Below are positions 1-7,481 of a DNA stretch of 61,008 nucleotides, in pieces. The notes beneath the pieces are model-generated. The model was not told the origin of the DNA, searched no databases, and was given only the letters and a program-made list of their open reading frames with translations. Origin of the DNA: Avimonas intestinalis (GTDB taxonomy: Bacteria; Bacillota; Clostridia; Oscillospirales; Acutalibacteraceae); the NCBI GenBank assembly GCA_904380375.1, contig CAJFID010000014.1, positions 1-61,008 on the forward strand. The letters run 5' to 3'. Positions within the stretch are counted from its first letter, which is position 1. Every line of letters begins with the position of its first letter. A program made the position numbers and the translations under genes.

Positions 1-72
1 AGGACTCGTCTCCTTTCGGGAGTACTTTGTGTTTGTGGTAAAACCATTGTACCAGAAGGGCTGACGAGTCCT
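1..72 (+). promoter_or_regulatory. Rod-like hairpin leader upstream of argF
   Basis: The first ten bases (AGGACTCGTC) pair perfectly with 63-72 (GACGAGTCCT). Inside this, CCTTTC (12-17) can pair with GAAGGG (55-60), GTAC (22-25) with GTAC (49-52), and TGGT (36-39) with ACCA (43-46). An alternative local hairpin is CTCC/GGAG around 10-22. No U-run follows, so it is not a simple terminator. It lies about 50 nt before argF and may be a cis-regulatory RNA or the 3' half of a larger one cut by the window edge. I do not recognise a known riboswitch consensus. Confidence 0.4.
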
Positions 73-124
73 CAACTTTCATTTAACTTTACAGTCCGAA
101 ATAAATATAAGGGAGAGAAACCGT

Positions 125-1033
125 ATGAAACATCTGCTCAAGCTCCTGGACCTGTCCAAGGAGGAGATTATTGACATTCTGAACCTGGCCGACCAGCTCA
201 AATACGAGCTGGCGCACGGCATTGAGCATAAGCTCCTGGCCGGGAAGACGCTTGGCATGATCTTCCAGAAGGCCTCGACCCGCACCCGCGTTTCCTTTGA
301 GACCGGGATTTACCAGCTCGGCGGCTACGGCCTCTTCCTCTCCTCCCACGACCTGCAGATCGGCCGGGGCGAGCCGGTTGAGGATACCGCCCGGGTGCTG
401 TCCCGGTATCTTGACGGCATCATGATCCGCACCTTTGACCAGGAGGAGGTGGAAACCCTGGCGCGGGTGGGCAGCATCCCCGTCATCAATGGCCTGACCG
501 ACTTCTGCCATCCCTGCCAGGTGCTGGCCGACCTGATGACCGTGCGGGAGCACAAGGGGAGCCTTGAAGGGCTGAAAATGGCCTATATCGGGGATGGCAA
601 CAACATGGCCAATTCCCTGATCGTCGGCGGGCTCAAGGTCGGTATGCGGGTAGCGGCTGCCTGCCCGGCGGCATACCGGCCCGACGCGCAGGTGCTGGAT
701 TTCGCCAAAGCCTACGGCGATGCGTTCACCCTGACCGAAAGCTGCCAGGCCGCCGCCGAGGATGCGGATGTGATCTTCACCGACGTGTGGGCCTCTATGG
801 GCCAGGAGGGTGAAGCCGAAAAACGCCGGGTGGCCTTCGCCGGCTACCAGGTCAATGCTGATCTGCTGGCGGTTGCCAAGCCGGACTGCATGGTGCAGCA
901 CTGCCTGCCTGCCCACCGCGGGGAGGAGATCACCGCCGAGGTCTTTGAGGCGCACGCGAACGAAATCTTTGACGAGGCGGAAAACCGCCTCCATGCCCAG
1001 AAGGCCGTCATGGTCACGCTGATGAAGGACTAA
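125..1033 (+). CDS. argF: Ornithine carbamoyltransferase
   Basis: Catalyses carbamoyl phosphate + ornithine to citrulline + phosphate, the sixth step of arginine synthesis (or, in reverse, citrulline breakdown), in the cytoplasm. The 302 aa length is normal for the family. The carbamoyl-phosphate loop STRTR is at about residues 50-54, HPCQ near 136 and the ornithine-side HCLP motif near 259-262. The start has GGGAGAGAA upstream. No other arginine gene is adjacent, so it appears to be a single-gene unit between a hairpin leader and a strong terminator. Biosynthetic rather than catabolic (arcB) use is likely because arcA/arcC are absent nearby, but the sequence alone cannot decide. Confidence 0.95.
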   Translation: MKHLLKLLDLSKEEIIDILNLADQLKYELAHGIEHKLLAGKTLGMIFQKASTRTRVSFETGIYQLGGYGLFLSSHDLQIGRGEPVEDTARVLSRYLDGIMIRTFDQEEVETLARVGSIPVINGLTDFCHPCQVLADLMTVREHKGSLEGLKMAYIGDGNNMANSLIVGGLKVGMRVAAACPAAYRPDAQVLDFAKAYGDAFTLTESCQAAAEDADVIFTDVWASMGQEGEAEKRRVAFAGYQVNADLLAVAKPDCMVQHCLPAHRGEEITAEVFEAHANEIFDEAENRLHAQKAVMVTLMKD

Positions 1034-1042
1034 AAAACGAAG

Positions 1043-1090
1043 GGAGACGCGGCGGAAATCCGTTTCGATTTTCCGCTGCGTCTCCTTTTC
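1043..1090 (+). terminator. Rho-independent terminator of argF
   Basis: GGAGACGCGGCGGAAA pairs with TTTTCCGCTGCGTCTCC across a short loop and is followed by TTTT. It begins ten bases after the argF stop. Confidence 0.85.
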
Positions 1091-1125
1091 TGTGCAGAGG
1101 GCCGCCTGTATTGGGCGGCGGTGTC

Positions 1126-1401
1126 CTAATCCGGAAGAGCGGGGGCCGTCTGGCTTTTATCCGCAGTATGCCATTGCTCCGGCGGGAGGAAAATGTCCTC
1201 CGGCCGGATCTGGCAGTATACGGCGAGCTGGATGAGGGAAAAAACGCTCAGGCGCTTGGGGATGCTCCCGGATTCAATGCTTTCCAGGATGCCGGGCTCC
1301 GTATCCATAATCTGCGCCATTTCCTTTTTGCTGAGATGATGCTTTTTTCGTAGGTAGCGGATATTATCGCAAAAGCGCACGCATTCATCCTCCGACATCA
1401 T
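1126..1401 (-). CDS. XRE-family HTH regulator (minus member of a divergent pair)
   Basis: A 91 aa protein whose first 65 residues form a Cro/C1-type helix-turn-helix (NIRYLRKKHHLSKKEMAQIM). The remaining tail (FLPPEQW) is short and has no effector domain. It is probably a DNA-binding autoregulator. AGGAGG lies 6-7 nt before the first of two ATG codons. It is divergently transcribed from the XRE gene at 1518, and both start sites border one 16-bp inverted repeat, suggesting cross- or autoregulation. No target gene other than these two is obvious. Confidence 0.8.
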   Translation of the reverse strand: MMSEDECVRFCDNIRYLRKKHHLSKKEMAQIMDTEPGILESIESGSIPKRLSVFSLIQLAVYCQIRPEDIFLPPEQWHTADKSQTAPALPD

Positions 1402-1428
1402 GGGAATTCCTCCTAAGGTCGAAAAGTG

Positions 1429-1499
1429 TCAATTATTACAATACAATAGTATTTAATATTTGTCAATCCATCTTTGTATAATAGTATTGTAATAATTGA
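1429..1499. promoter_or_regulatory. Shared operator/promoters of the divergent XRE genes
   Basis: TCAATTATTACAATAC (1429-1444) is repeated perfectly in inverted orientation at 1484-1499. The minus-strand promoter has TTGACA at 1461-1466 and TATTGT at 1438-1443 with 17-bp spacing; the plus strand has TATAAT at 1477-1482. Each arm overlaps a -10 box or start region, so a bound dimer or tetramer could silence both genes. AATAGTATT also occurs in both halves. Confidence 0.75.
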
Positions 1500-1517
1500 T
1501 TATCGGGGATGGCTGTT

Positions 1518-1793
1518 ATGCTGGGAGAAAGAATCCGCCAGCTGCGGGCGGGGCGGGGGATCAGCCAGGTAGAGCTGGCGGATGCCCTGGGCGTCACCAA
1601 GCAAAGCGTGTCCAACTGGGAAAACAACAATATCCAGCCTTCCATTGATATGCTCCTTAAGCTGTCCGCCTATTTTTCGGTGAGTACGGACAGCCTGCTG
1701 GGGCTGGATGACCGGACGTACCTGGAGGTCACCGGCCTGTCGGAGGAGAAGCTGCGCCATATCCAGTTCATCATAGAGGATATGCGCCGTTAG
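1518..1793 (+). CDS. XRE-family HTH regulator (plus member of a divergent pair)
   Basis: A 91 aa protein with a clear Cro/C1-type HTH: a ligand-free DNA-binding domain at residues 1-60 (ERIRQLRAGRGISQVELADA, then KQSVSNWE) and a short C-terminal tail (TGLSEEKLRHIQFIIEDMRR) likely used for dimerisation. An upstream in-frame ATG at 1509 would leave no room for a ribosome binding site; ATG 1518 has GGGGATGG at a usable distance, so it is preferred. It resembles the small SinR-like regulators common in clostridial genomes. Confidence 0.85.
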   Translation: MLGERIRQLRAGRGISQVELADALGVTKQSVSNWENNNIQPSIDMLLKLSAYFSVSTDSLLGLDDRTYLEVTGLSEEKLRHIQFIIEDMRR

Positions 1794-1896
1794 GCGGGGC
1801 TTGCATTTCCGCGTGCCGCTCGGCGTCGCCATCGGAGGGAGAGAAAATGGCTGGCCGCGCGCCATCCGATCCCCATGCGGTGCCCCCAGCGAATAA

Positions 1897-2028
1897 AGCC
1901 TTCTGCTTTCCGATCGGCTGCTCAAGATCCGGTGGTGGGATAGGAAACCCGAACGGCCGGCGGACATCCTGCCCCTGCTGTGCGGCCCGGATTTGCAGGC
2001 CGTGGAAAAGGAGCACCGGCGCCTGTAG
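1897..2028 (+). pseudogene. C-terminal remnant of a Vat/CatB-type xenobiotic acetyltransferase
   Basis: Frame 1 encodes about 43 residues ending at TAG 2026, including LLKIRWWD and a downstream ILPLLCGPDLQAVEK. This closely resembles the C-terminal end of hexapeptide-repeat streptogramin/chloramphenicol acetyltransferases (LLxIxWWDW, then xxLLCSxD). A stop at 1894 closes the frame upstream and no left-handed beta-helix repeats are visible, so only a decayed tail remains. Assignment rests on this short motif. Confidence 0.5.
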
Positions 2029-2089
2029 GAAAGCGGGGAGGCGCGCGGGCCGGCGCCGGATCCTGCCGGCGCGACACGTGGGAATAAAG

Positions 2090-2134
2090 TAAAAAGGGAA
2101 GGAAAGGGCATTCGCCTTTTCCCTCCCTTTTTTA
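2090..2134. terminator. Bidirectional terminator
   Basis: AAAAAGGGAAGGAAAGGGC pairs imperfectly with GCCTTTTCCCTCCCTTTTTT. The A-rich left flank and T-rich right flank let it work on both strands, between the plus-strand remnant and the minus-strand gene at 2151. Confidence 0.75.
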
Positions 2135-2150
2135 CTGGGCCATTATGGAA

Positions 2151-2369
2151 TCAGTCGATTTGAAAATCCTCCTGCGTGTATTCCTTGAGCGCCGGCTGGC
2201 GGTAGGGGATGCGCTTGAGCGGGTCGTACACAAATTTTCGGCAGTGATGGTACAGCGGCATCACGCCCTTTTTGGGGCAGAGGACGGCCTTGTTGTCGGA
2301 TGAGCGCCGGCCGTGCTGACAGTATTCGCAGGTAGCCTGTATGTTGTTGCCGTAAAGCTTACGCCGCAT
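2151..2369 (-). CDS. Small conserved Cys-rich protein of unknown function
   Basis: A 72 aa basic protein with the pattern CEYCQHG near residue 14, CPKKG near 31 and a further HxC near 42, a CxxC...C...HxxC arrangement that could bind zinc. I recall similar short proteins in Oscillospiraceae but know no function. The longest reading frame starts at 2417; the ATG at 2369 is preferred because it begins with the expected MRRKLYGNN and has GAGAGGG upstream. A strong AGGAGGTGAGT ATG upstream of it instead opens a 12-codon ORF (MVKCKRRRSLPR). Confidence 0.7.
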   Translation of the reverse strand: MRRKLYGNNIQATCEYCQHGRRSSDNKAVLCPKKGVMPLYHHCRKFVYDPLKRIPYRQPALKEYTQEDFQID

Positions 2370-2514
2370 GGCGGTTTCCCTCTCTTTCAACGCGGAAGAC
2401 TCCTTCGTCTCTTGCATTTTACCATACTCACCTCCTTTTTTCCAGATGGATCTTTTGCCGGATAAAAACAGGCGCTCGGTGATGGGCTGTAGGACGCGGC
2501 CGGAGGCATGGCCC

Positions 2515-3696
2515 TTATTCCTGCGGGGGACGCCGGGAGGGAGCTTGGCGGGACAGCCGTTTCCCCTCTCCCCTTGGCTTTACCGCCGCGGTCAGCAGAA
2601 AAAGCGCGCACATCGCCAGCAGGGCGGCAGCCGCCCCGGCAGAGGAGGAATAGGGGACGATCAGCGCGTCGCTGCGGCTAAGGAAAACCGGGGCTTCCAC
2701 CGGGATATACCGGAAAAGCAGAAGGCTGAAAACGCCCCCCAGCAGCGCGTGCAGCGCCCGCACCGCGAAGAAGCCCCTGCCCACCAGGCTTTTGCCCTGC
2801 AGCGAGGCGGCGACCTGGCAGTGGACGGAGAACCCGCCCCAGCCCAGCGTCATCCCCAGCAGCAGCGGCGCGACGGCGCCGGTGTGCGCGGCTTCAACGC
2901 TCCCGCAGCTCACCTCAAGCAGGCAGGGCAGAAGGCAGGAAGAAAGGGACGGGTCAAGGCCGAGCGCCTCAAGCGGCCCTTGCGGGCAGCGGCCGATCGC
3001 GGCGGAGAGCCCGCTCCCGTCCGCCAGGGAGAGGGCGGCGGCAAACAGCACGATAAACCCGCACATGTACAGCATTGAGCGGCAGGAGCCGTTTACCGCC
3101 TCCACAAACGCGGCGGCAGGGGAGGGCCGGGCCGAAAGGGGCGCCGCCGGCGCTTCCTCCGCCTCGCCGCGGTCCAGCAGCCGCAGCAGGATGCCCAGCA
3201 CCACCGAAGCGGCGATATGAGCGGCGTACAGCATTACGCCGTAGGCGACGCTGCCCAGCATCCCCGCCCCCACGGCGCTGATGATAAAGGCCGGGCCGCC
3301 GTTGACGCAGAAGCAGAGCATCCGCCGCCCCTGCTGCCGGGTGATCGCCCCCCGCTCGACCAGCTCGCCGACAACGACCCCGCCGGCGGGATATCCCCCG
3401 ATGAAGCCGACCAGGATGCCGGCCGCGCAGCATCCCGGCAGGCCGAAAAGAAAGCGGGTCGGCCCTTCCAGCCGGCGCCCGATCGCCTCGCTCAGCCCGG
3501 ATTTTACCAGGAAGCCTGCCAGTACCAAAAAGGGGAAGAGGGAGGGGATAATAATAGTCGAGCAGATTGACAGCCCCCGGCTGATCCCGGAAGCGGCGGC
3601 TTCCGGCCAGGCCAGCAGCACCGCTCCGGCTCCCGCGCAGGCGGCCAGCAGCGCGCAGGCCGTCAGGGTGGATTTCCGGATGGTTTTGATGAACAT
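2515..3696 (-). CDS. ylbJ: Sporulation integral membrane protein YlbJ
   Basis: A 393 aa polytopic membrane protein with about eight hydrophobic segments. It contains the nucleoside-recognition/Gate-type signature region (SLFPFLVLAGFLVKSGL near 50-66 and GGYPAGG near 103). In Bacillus subtilis YlbJ is sigma-E controlled and needed for spore cortex integrity. AAAGGGG lies upstream of the ATG. A pair of 19-bp tandem repeats precedes the gene. It is divergent from yqfC-yqfD, so two sporulation transcription units share this intergenic region. Confidence 0.88.
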   Translation of the reverse strand: MFIKTIRKSTLTACALLAACAGAGAVLLAWPEAAASGISRGLSICSTIIIPSLFPFLVLAGFLVKSGLSEAIGRRLEGPTRFLFGLPGCCAAGILVGFIGGYPAGGVVVGELVERGAITRQQGRRMLCFCVNGGPAFIISAVGAGMLGSVAYGVMLYAAHIAASVVLGILLRLLDRGEAEEAPAAPLSARPSPAAAFVEAVNGSCRSMLYMCGFIVLFAAALSLADGSGLSAAIGRCPQGPLEALGLDPSLSSCLLPCLLEVSCGSVEAAHTGAVAPLLLGMTLGWGGFSVHCQVAASLQGKSLVGRGFFAVRALHALLGGVFSLLLFRYIPVEAPVFLSRSDALIVPYSSSAGAAAALLAMCALFLLTAAVKPRGEGKRLSRQAPSRRPPQE

Positions 3697-3717
3697 CGGC
3701 TGGATTCCCCTTTCTGT

Positions 3718-3758
3718 CTACGTCCATAAATGGACGTAGCGTCCGTAAATGGACGTAG
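3718..3758. repeat. Tandem 19-bp repeat with a 22-bp dyad
   Basis: CGTCC(A/G)TAAATGGACGTAG occurs at 3721-3739 and again, with one mismatch, at 3740-3758. CTACGTCCAT (3718-3727) and ATGGACGTAG (3730-3739) form a perfect 10-bp inverted repeat. It lies 20-60 bp upstream of the ylbJ start on the minus strand, so it may be an operator or a hairpin in the ylbJ leader. Confidence 0.7.
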
Positions 3759-3861
3759 GCGTTCGTTCCCGCGCCGCGGCGGCCGCCCGCCCCGGGCGGG
3801 GATGGAGAGGGCCGCGGCGGCAGGGCGGAGCCTTCTGCTTTATTCCTATGTTTGTCCGTTC

Positions 3862-3890
3862 GCATTATTCCCCTTTCCGCCGCATATTTT
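3862..3890 (+). promoter_or_regulatory. Candidate sigma-E-type promoter for yqfC-yqfD
   Basis: GCATTAT, a 14-bp spacer and CATATTTT resemble the sporulation sigma-E consensus (GNATATNN, about 14 bp, CATACANT). It lies about 87 bp upstream of yqfC, a known sigma-E-regulon gene in Bacillus. The match is imperfect, so this is a suggestion. Confidence 0.3.
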
Positions 3891-3976
3891 TATTGGCGGG
3901 GAAACCGGGCGGCTTTGCCTGCCGAGGATTCCGCGGCGCCCGCGGAGGGGCCGCGGCCGGGAAAGGACGGATCCGA

Positions 3977-4291
3977 ATGAAAACCAAACGGCGCAGAAGG
4001 TCGCGGGAGCCCTCCCGCTTGCCGGCCTACAGCATCTCCTCCCGCGTGGAAAAGGCGCTGGAACTGCCGGTCGGCTCCCTCAGCGATATGGCCCGCATTG
4101 AGCTGTCCGGCAACCGCCGGGCCGTGATTGAAGGCTGCCGCGGGATCGTGGAGTACGGGGAGGAGGTCATCCGGCTCAGCACCGACAACGGGATCGTCCG
4201 CTTCATGGGGCGCTCGCTGCATATGAACAGCATGACCGAGGACCGGGCCGTTATTGAGGGTATCATCCTTTCGCTGGAATATTTGTCGTAA
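3977..4291 (+). CDS. yqfC: Sporulation protein YqfC
   Basis: A 104 aa soluble protein of the YabP/YqfC family (SSRVEKALELPVGS..., then IELSGNRRAVIEGCRGI and FMGRSLHMNSM). In Bacillus it is a sigma-E-dependent mother-cell protein. The ORF extends far upstream in GC-rich DNA, but the ATG at 3977 gives the usual length and is preceded by AAAGGACGG. yqfD follows 106 bp later, and this pair precedes phoH as in Bacillus. Confidence 0.88.
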   Translation: MKTKRRRRSREPSRLPAYSISSRVEKALELPVGSLSDMARIELSGNRRAVIEGCRGIVEYGEEVIRLSTDNGIVRFMGRSLHMNSMTEDRAVIEGIILSLEYLS

Positions 4292-4397
4292 TCGGCCCGA
4301 AAGGGAAAAAGCGGGCCTGCGGCGGGCGTGCTGCACCGGCTTGCCGGGCGTCCGGCTGACAAACCGGGCCAAGAACCACGGAAAGGGCGGGAGAACC

Positions 4398-5600
4398 ATG
4401 TTTTTTACAAAGCTGCTGCGCTGGCTGCTGGGCTGGGTGCGGCTGGATGCGGAGGGCGGCTTCCCCGAACGGCTGCTGAACCTGCTGGCGCGGGACGAGG
4501 TGGCGTTTTGGGATGTGCGCCGCAGCGGGGAAACGCTCAGCCTCTGCTGTCCCGCGCGGAGCTACCGGCGGCTGAGGCGGCCCGCGCGCAAGGCGGGGAT
4601 GCGGCTGAGGGTAAGGCAGCGGCACGGCGCGCCGTTTTTCCTGCGTCGGTACCGGGCGCGTCCCGGGCTGGCGGTGGGGCTGCTGGCTTTTTTTGTCGTG
4701 CTTCAGCTCTTCGCCCAGCGGACGTGGGTGGTCGAGGTACGGGGCAACGAAGCGGTGCCGACGGACGAGATCCTCGCCGTGATGGAAAAGCTCGGCGTGC
4801 AGGAGGGGAAGGACCTGGGGAACCTGGACATCCCCACGCTCCAGCTGCAGGCGCTGCACGAGCTGCCCGACCTGGCCTGGTGCACGGTCAACCTCAAGGG
4901 GAGCGTCGCCTATGTCGAGGTAACGGAGCGGATCCCTACCCCCGAACTGTCGAACGCGGATGAGCCCTCGAATATCAAAGCGGCCCGGGATGGACGGATC
5001 GTCCGGATAGAAACCTACACCGGCCAGGCACTGGTCAAGGCGGGGGATGCCGTCGCCCAGGGGATGCTCTTGGTAAGCGGCGTTGTGGAAAGCAGCGCTG
5101 GCCCGGTTTTCCGGCGCTCCCAGGCCCGCATCCTGGCCGAAACCGAGCGGCTCCTTGAGGTAAGCATCCCGCTGGAGGAGACGCTGCTCCTGCCGACCGG
5201 CCAGGAGATCCTGCGCCCCAGCCTGCGGCTGTTTACGCTGGAAATCCCCCTGTTTACCGACGGGCCGATTGAGGGGCAGACCGCCCTGAGCGTAACACGA
5301 CATACGCTGACGGCCGGGGAAATCCACCTGCCGGTGAGCATTATCAACCGGCGGTATGCCCGTCTGGAGCCGGTCGCTGTTACCCGCACGCCGGAGGAGG
5401 CCGCCGCCCTCGCCGCGGAGCGGCTGGCGGAAAAGGTGGGAAAGGAGCTGGCCGCAGCGGAAATTATCGACCGAAAGGAATCCGGACGGCTGGAAAACGG
5501 CTGCTATATCCTGTCCGGGGAGTATCGCTGTATTGAGGAAATCGGCATGGAGGAACAACTCCGGATCGAAAATCAGACAGCAGAGGGCACTCAAAAATAG
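4398..5600 (+). CDS. yqfD: Sporulation protein YqfD (stage IV-type)
   Basis: A 400 aa membrane-anchored protein. It has a short hydrophobic N-terminus, an Arg-rich loop, one strong transmembrane segment near residues 93-110 (LAVGLLAFFVVLQLF) and a large C-terminal domain containing WVVEVRGNEAVP, as in YqfD. It is required for efficient sporulation in Bacillus; the biochemical role is unknown. The start at 4398 has GGCGGGAGAACC before it; the longer reading frame overlaps yqfC and is not supported. Confidence 0.87.
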   Translation: MFFTKLLRWLLGWVRLDAEGGFPERLLNLLARDEVAFWDVRRSGETLSLCCPARSYRRLRRPARKAGMRLRVRQRHGAPFFLRRYRARPGLAVGLLAFFVVLQLFAQRTWVVEVRGNEAVPTDEILAVMEKLGVQEGKDLGNLDIPTLQLQALHELPDLAWCTVNLKGSVAYVEVTERIPTPELSNADEPSNIKAARDGRIVRIETYTGQALVKAGDAVAQGMLLVSGVVESSAGPVFRRSQARILAETERLLEVSIPLEETLLLPTGQEILRPSLRLFTLEIPLFTDGPIEGQTALSVTRHTLTAGEIHLPVSIINRRYARLEPVAVTRTPEEAAALAAERLAEKVGKELAAAEIIDRKESGRLENGCYILSGEYRCIEEIGMEEQLRIENQTAEGTQK

Positions 5601-5683
5601 TTTATATAATAAATTTACTGTATAAAGTTAATTCTCGTGCGGCTTGAGCGGAAAATTCGATAAAATTTTGTGTAAAAAGCGAA

Positions 5684-5711
5684 ATGACAAAGAAATTATT
5701 TGTGATATAAT
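5684..5711 (+). promoter_or_regulatory. Sigma-A promoter for phoH operon
   Basis: ATGACA, a 16-bp spacer and TATAAT lie in a short AT-rich stretch after yqfD. The 160-nt leader that follows contains a small hairpin (TTTCCG/CGGAAA, about 5727-5746) followed by TTTTT, which could attenuate transcription. The promoter separates vegetative phoH-recO from sporulation yqfCD. Confidence 0.7.
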
Positions 5712-5877
5712 AAACACAAAAGGTGAATTTCCGTAGAAATGCGGAAACGTTTTTCTCCTTTCGACGGTTCCGGTGCCTGCCGGCCGGGTCCGTCTCGCCT
5801 TTGCCGGCCGCGGCAAGGGTGTGCTTTAGGCAGTCCTCCGCGCCAGGAACGACAAAAACCAGGAAAGGGGCATGCGG

Positions 5878-6894
5878 ATGATCGAACAAATCGTAAATGT
5901 TGACCGGATGGAGCAGGCGGTATCCCTGTTTGGCAGCTTTGACGAGAATGTCCGGCTGATTGAACAGCATTATGGAGTGGATATCATCACCCGCGGTACC
6001 GACCTGAAGGTGAGCGGGGAGCCGGAAGCGGTCGGCAAGGCCGTCCGGGCCATTCAGGGGCTGCTGCAGCTGATTAACCGCGGCGAGCAGCTCGGGGAGC
6101 AGAATGTCCGCTATGTCCTGATGCTGGTTGACGAAGGCGGGGAGGATCAGCTCCCGCAGCTTTCCTCCGACAGCATCTGCATTACCTCCAAGGGCCGCCC
6201 GGTCAAGCCCAAAACGCTGGGGCAGAAAGCCTATGTGGAGGCGATCCGCAAGAACACCATTGTGCTGGGCGTGGGCCCCGCCGGCACCGGCAAGACGTAT
6301 CTTGCCGTGGCAATGGCGGTCAACGCCTTCCGCGCCAAGGAGGTCAACCGGATTATCCTGACCCGCCCCGCCGTAGAAGCGGGGGAGAAGCTGGGCTTCC
6401 TGCCGGGCGACCTCCAATCCAAGGTAGACCCGTATCTCCGCCCGCTGTATGACGCGCTGTTTGATATGCTCGGCGCGGAAAGCTACCAGAAGTATCTCGA
6501 GCGGGGGAATATCGAGGTCGCACCGCTGGCATACATGCGCGGGCGGACGCTGGACGACAGCTTTGTGATCCTGGATGAGGCGCAGAACACCACGCCGGAG
6601 CAGATGAAGATGTTTTTAACCCGGCTGGGCTTCAATTCCAAGATGGTCGTCACCGGGGACGTGACCCAGATCGACCTCCCCGACGGGAGGAAAAGCGGCC
6701 TCAAGGAGGTCATGAAGGTGCTCAAAGGGGTTGAGGACATCGGCATCTGCACCTTCAGCCAAAAGGATGTGGTACGCCATCAGCTGGTGCAGCGCATCGT
6801 GCAGGCGTATGAGAAATACGAGAGACACGAAAAATATGAAGAAGGGAAACGATACAGAAGCTATGGAAAAAATCAAAGTAATCATCGAGAATAA
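5878..6894 (+). CDS. phoH: PhoH-family ATPase
   Basis: Cytoplasmic P-loop ATPase of 338 aa, probably an RNA-associated NTPase/helicase acting with YbeY. There is a KH-like N-terminal domain to about residue 90, Walker A GPAGTGKT at about 133-140 and Walker B VILDEAQN near 230. An ATG six bases earlier (5872) sits too close to the AGGAAAGGGG site, so 5878 is preferred. It overlaps ybeY by 32 bp, an arrangement conserved across Firmicutes. Confidence 0.92.
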   Translation: MIEQIVNVDRMEQAVSLFGSFDENVRLIEQHYGVDIITRGTDLKVSGEPEAVGKAVRAIQGLLQLINRGEQLGEQNVRYVLMLVDEGGEDQLPQLSSDSICITSKGRPVKPKTLGQKAYVEAIRKNTIVLGVGPAGTGKTYLAVAMAVNAFRAKEVNRIILTRPAVEAGEKLGFLPGDLQSKVDPYLRPLYDALFDMLGAESYQKYLERGNIEVAPLAYMRGRTLDDSFVILDEAQNTTPEQMKMFLTRLGFNSKMVVTGDVTQIDLPDGRKSGLKEVMKVLKGVEDIGICTFSQKDVVRHQLVQRIVQAYEKYERHEKYEEGKRYRSYGKNQSNHRE

Positions 6895-7369
6895 GCAGAA
6901 AACCGTCCGTGTCCCCACCGGCGTGCGGCTTCTCATCCGCCGCTGCTGCCATGCGACTTTGGAGTTGGAAGGGTTTGAAGGCTCCGCTGAGATCAGCGTG
7001 TCCATCGTGGACGACGACCAGATCCGCCAGCTTAACAACGAGCACCGCCATATTGATTCGGTGACCGATGTGCTATCCTTCCCGCTGGGGGAAAACGGGC
7101 AGTACGACGTCAACCCGGCCACCGGCGCCAAGATGCTGGGCGACGTGGTGCTTTCGATTGAGCGCGCCCAGGCCCAGGCGGAACAGTTTGGCCACTCCCT
7201 GCAGCGGGAAATCGGGTATCTGACCGTGCATTCGGTGCTGCATCTGCTGGGCTATGACCATGTGGACGGCGGGCTGGAGGCCGTCCGGATGCGGGAAAGG
7301 GAAGAAGCGATTATGACGTCGGTCGGCCTGCCCCGCGGCGCCAGCTATGTAATGAACGGCGGGAAATAA
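6863..7369 (+). CDS. ybeY: Endoribonuclease YbeY
   Basis: A 168 aa metal-dependent RNase that matures 16S rRNA 3' ends and takes part in ribosome quality control. The zinc site HSVLHLLGYDH (HxxxHxxxxxH) is near residue 127, and HRHIDSVTDVLSFP is near 57. The chosen ATG overlaps the end of phoH; an in-frame ATG 27 bases upstream is possible. Coupling to phoH is likely translational. Confidence 0.93.
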   Translation: MEKIKVIIENKQKTVRVPTGVRLLIRRCCHATLELEGFEGSAEISVSIVDDDQIRQLNNEHRHIDSVTDVLSFPLGENGQYDVNPATGAKMLGDVVLSIERAQAQAEQFGHSLQREIGYLTVHSVLHLLGYDHVDGGLEAVRMREREEAIMTSVGLPRGASYVMNGGK

Positions 7370-7481
7370 ATAAGGCGGGGGATGCGGCGTCGGCCGCTTC
7401 TCCGGCGGCCGGTACGCTTGGCCCTTCCTTTTGAAAAAGGGACGGCGTGCCGGCCTAGCGCGAGGGCAGCATGAGGGCAGT

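Noticed and set aside
1..80. Hammerhead ribozyme (CTGACGAG near 61-68 resembles the CUGANGA core)
   Set aside because: The required GAAA after the stem and the NUH cleavage site are missing in any permutation; the bases instead form the closing stem of a long hairpin.
1847..2092. 81-codon plus-strand ORF
   Set aside because: Pro/Arg/Cys-rich with no family likeness; another frame of the same stretch encodes the acetyltransferase-like tail.
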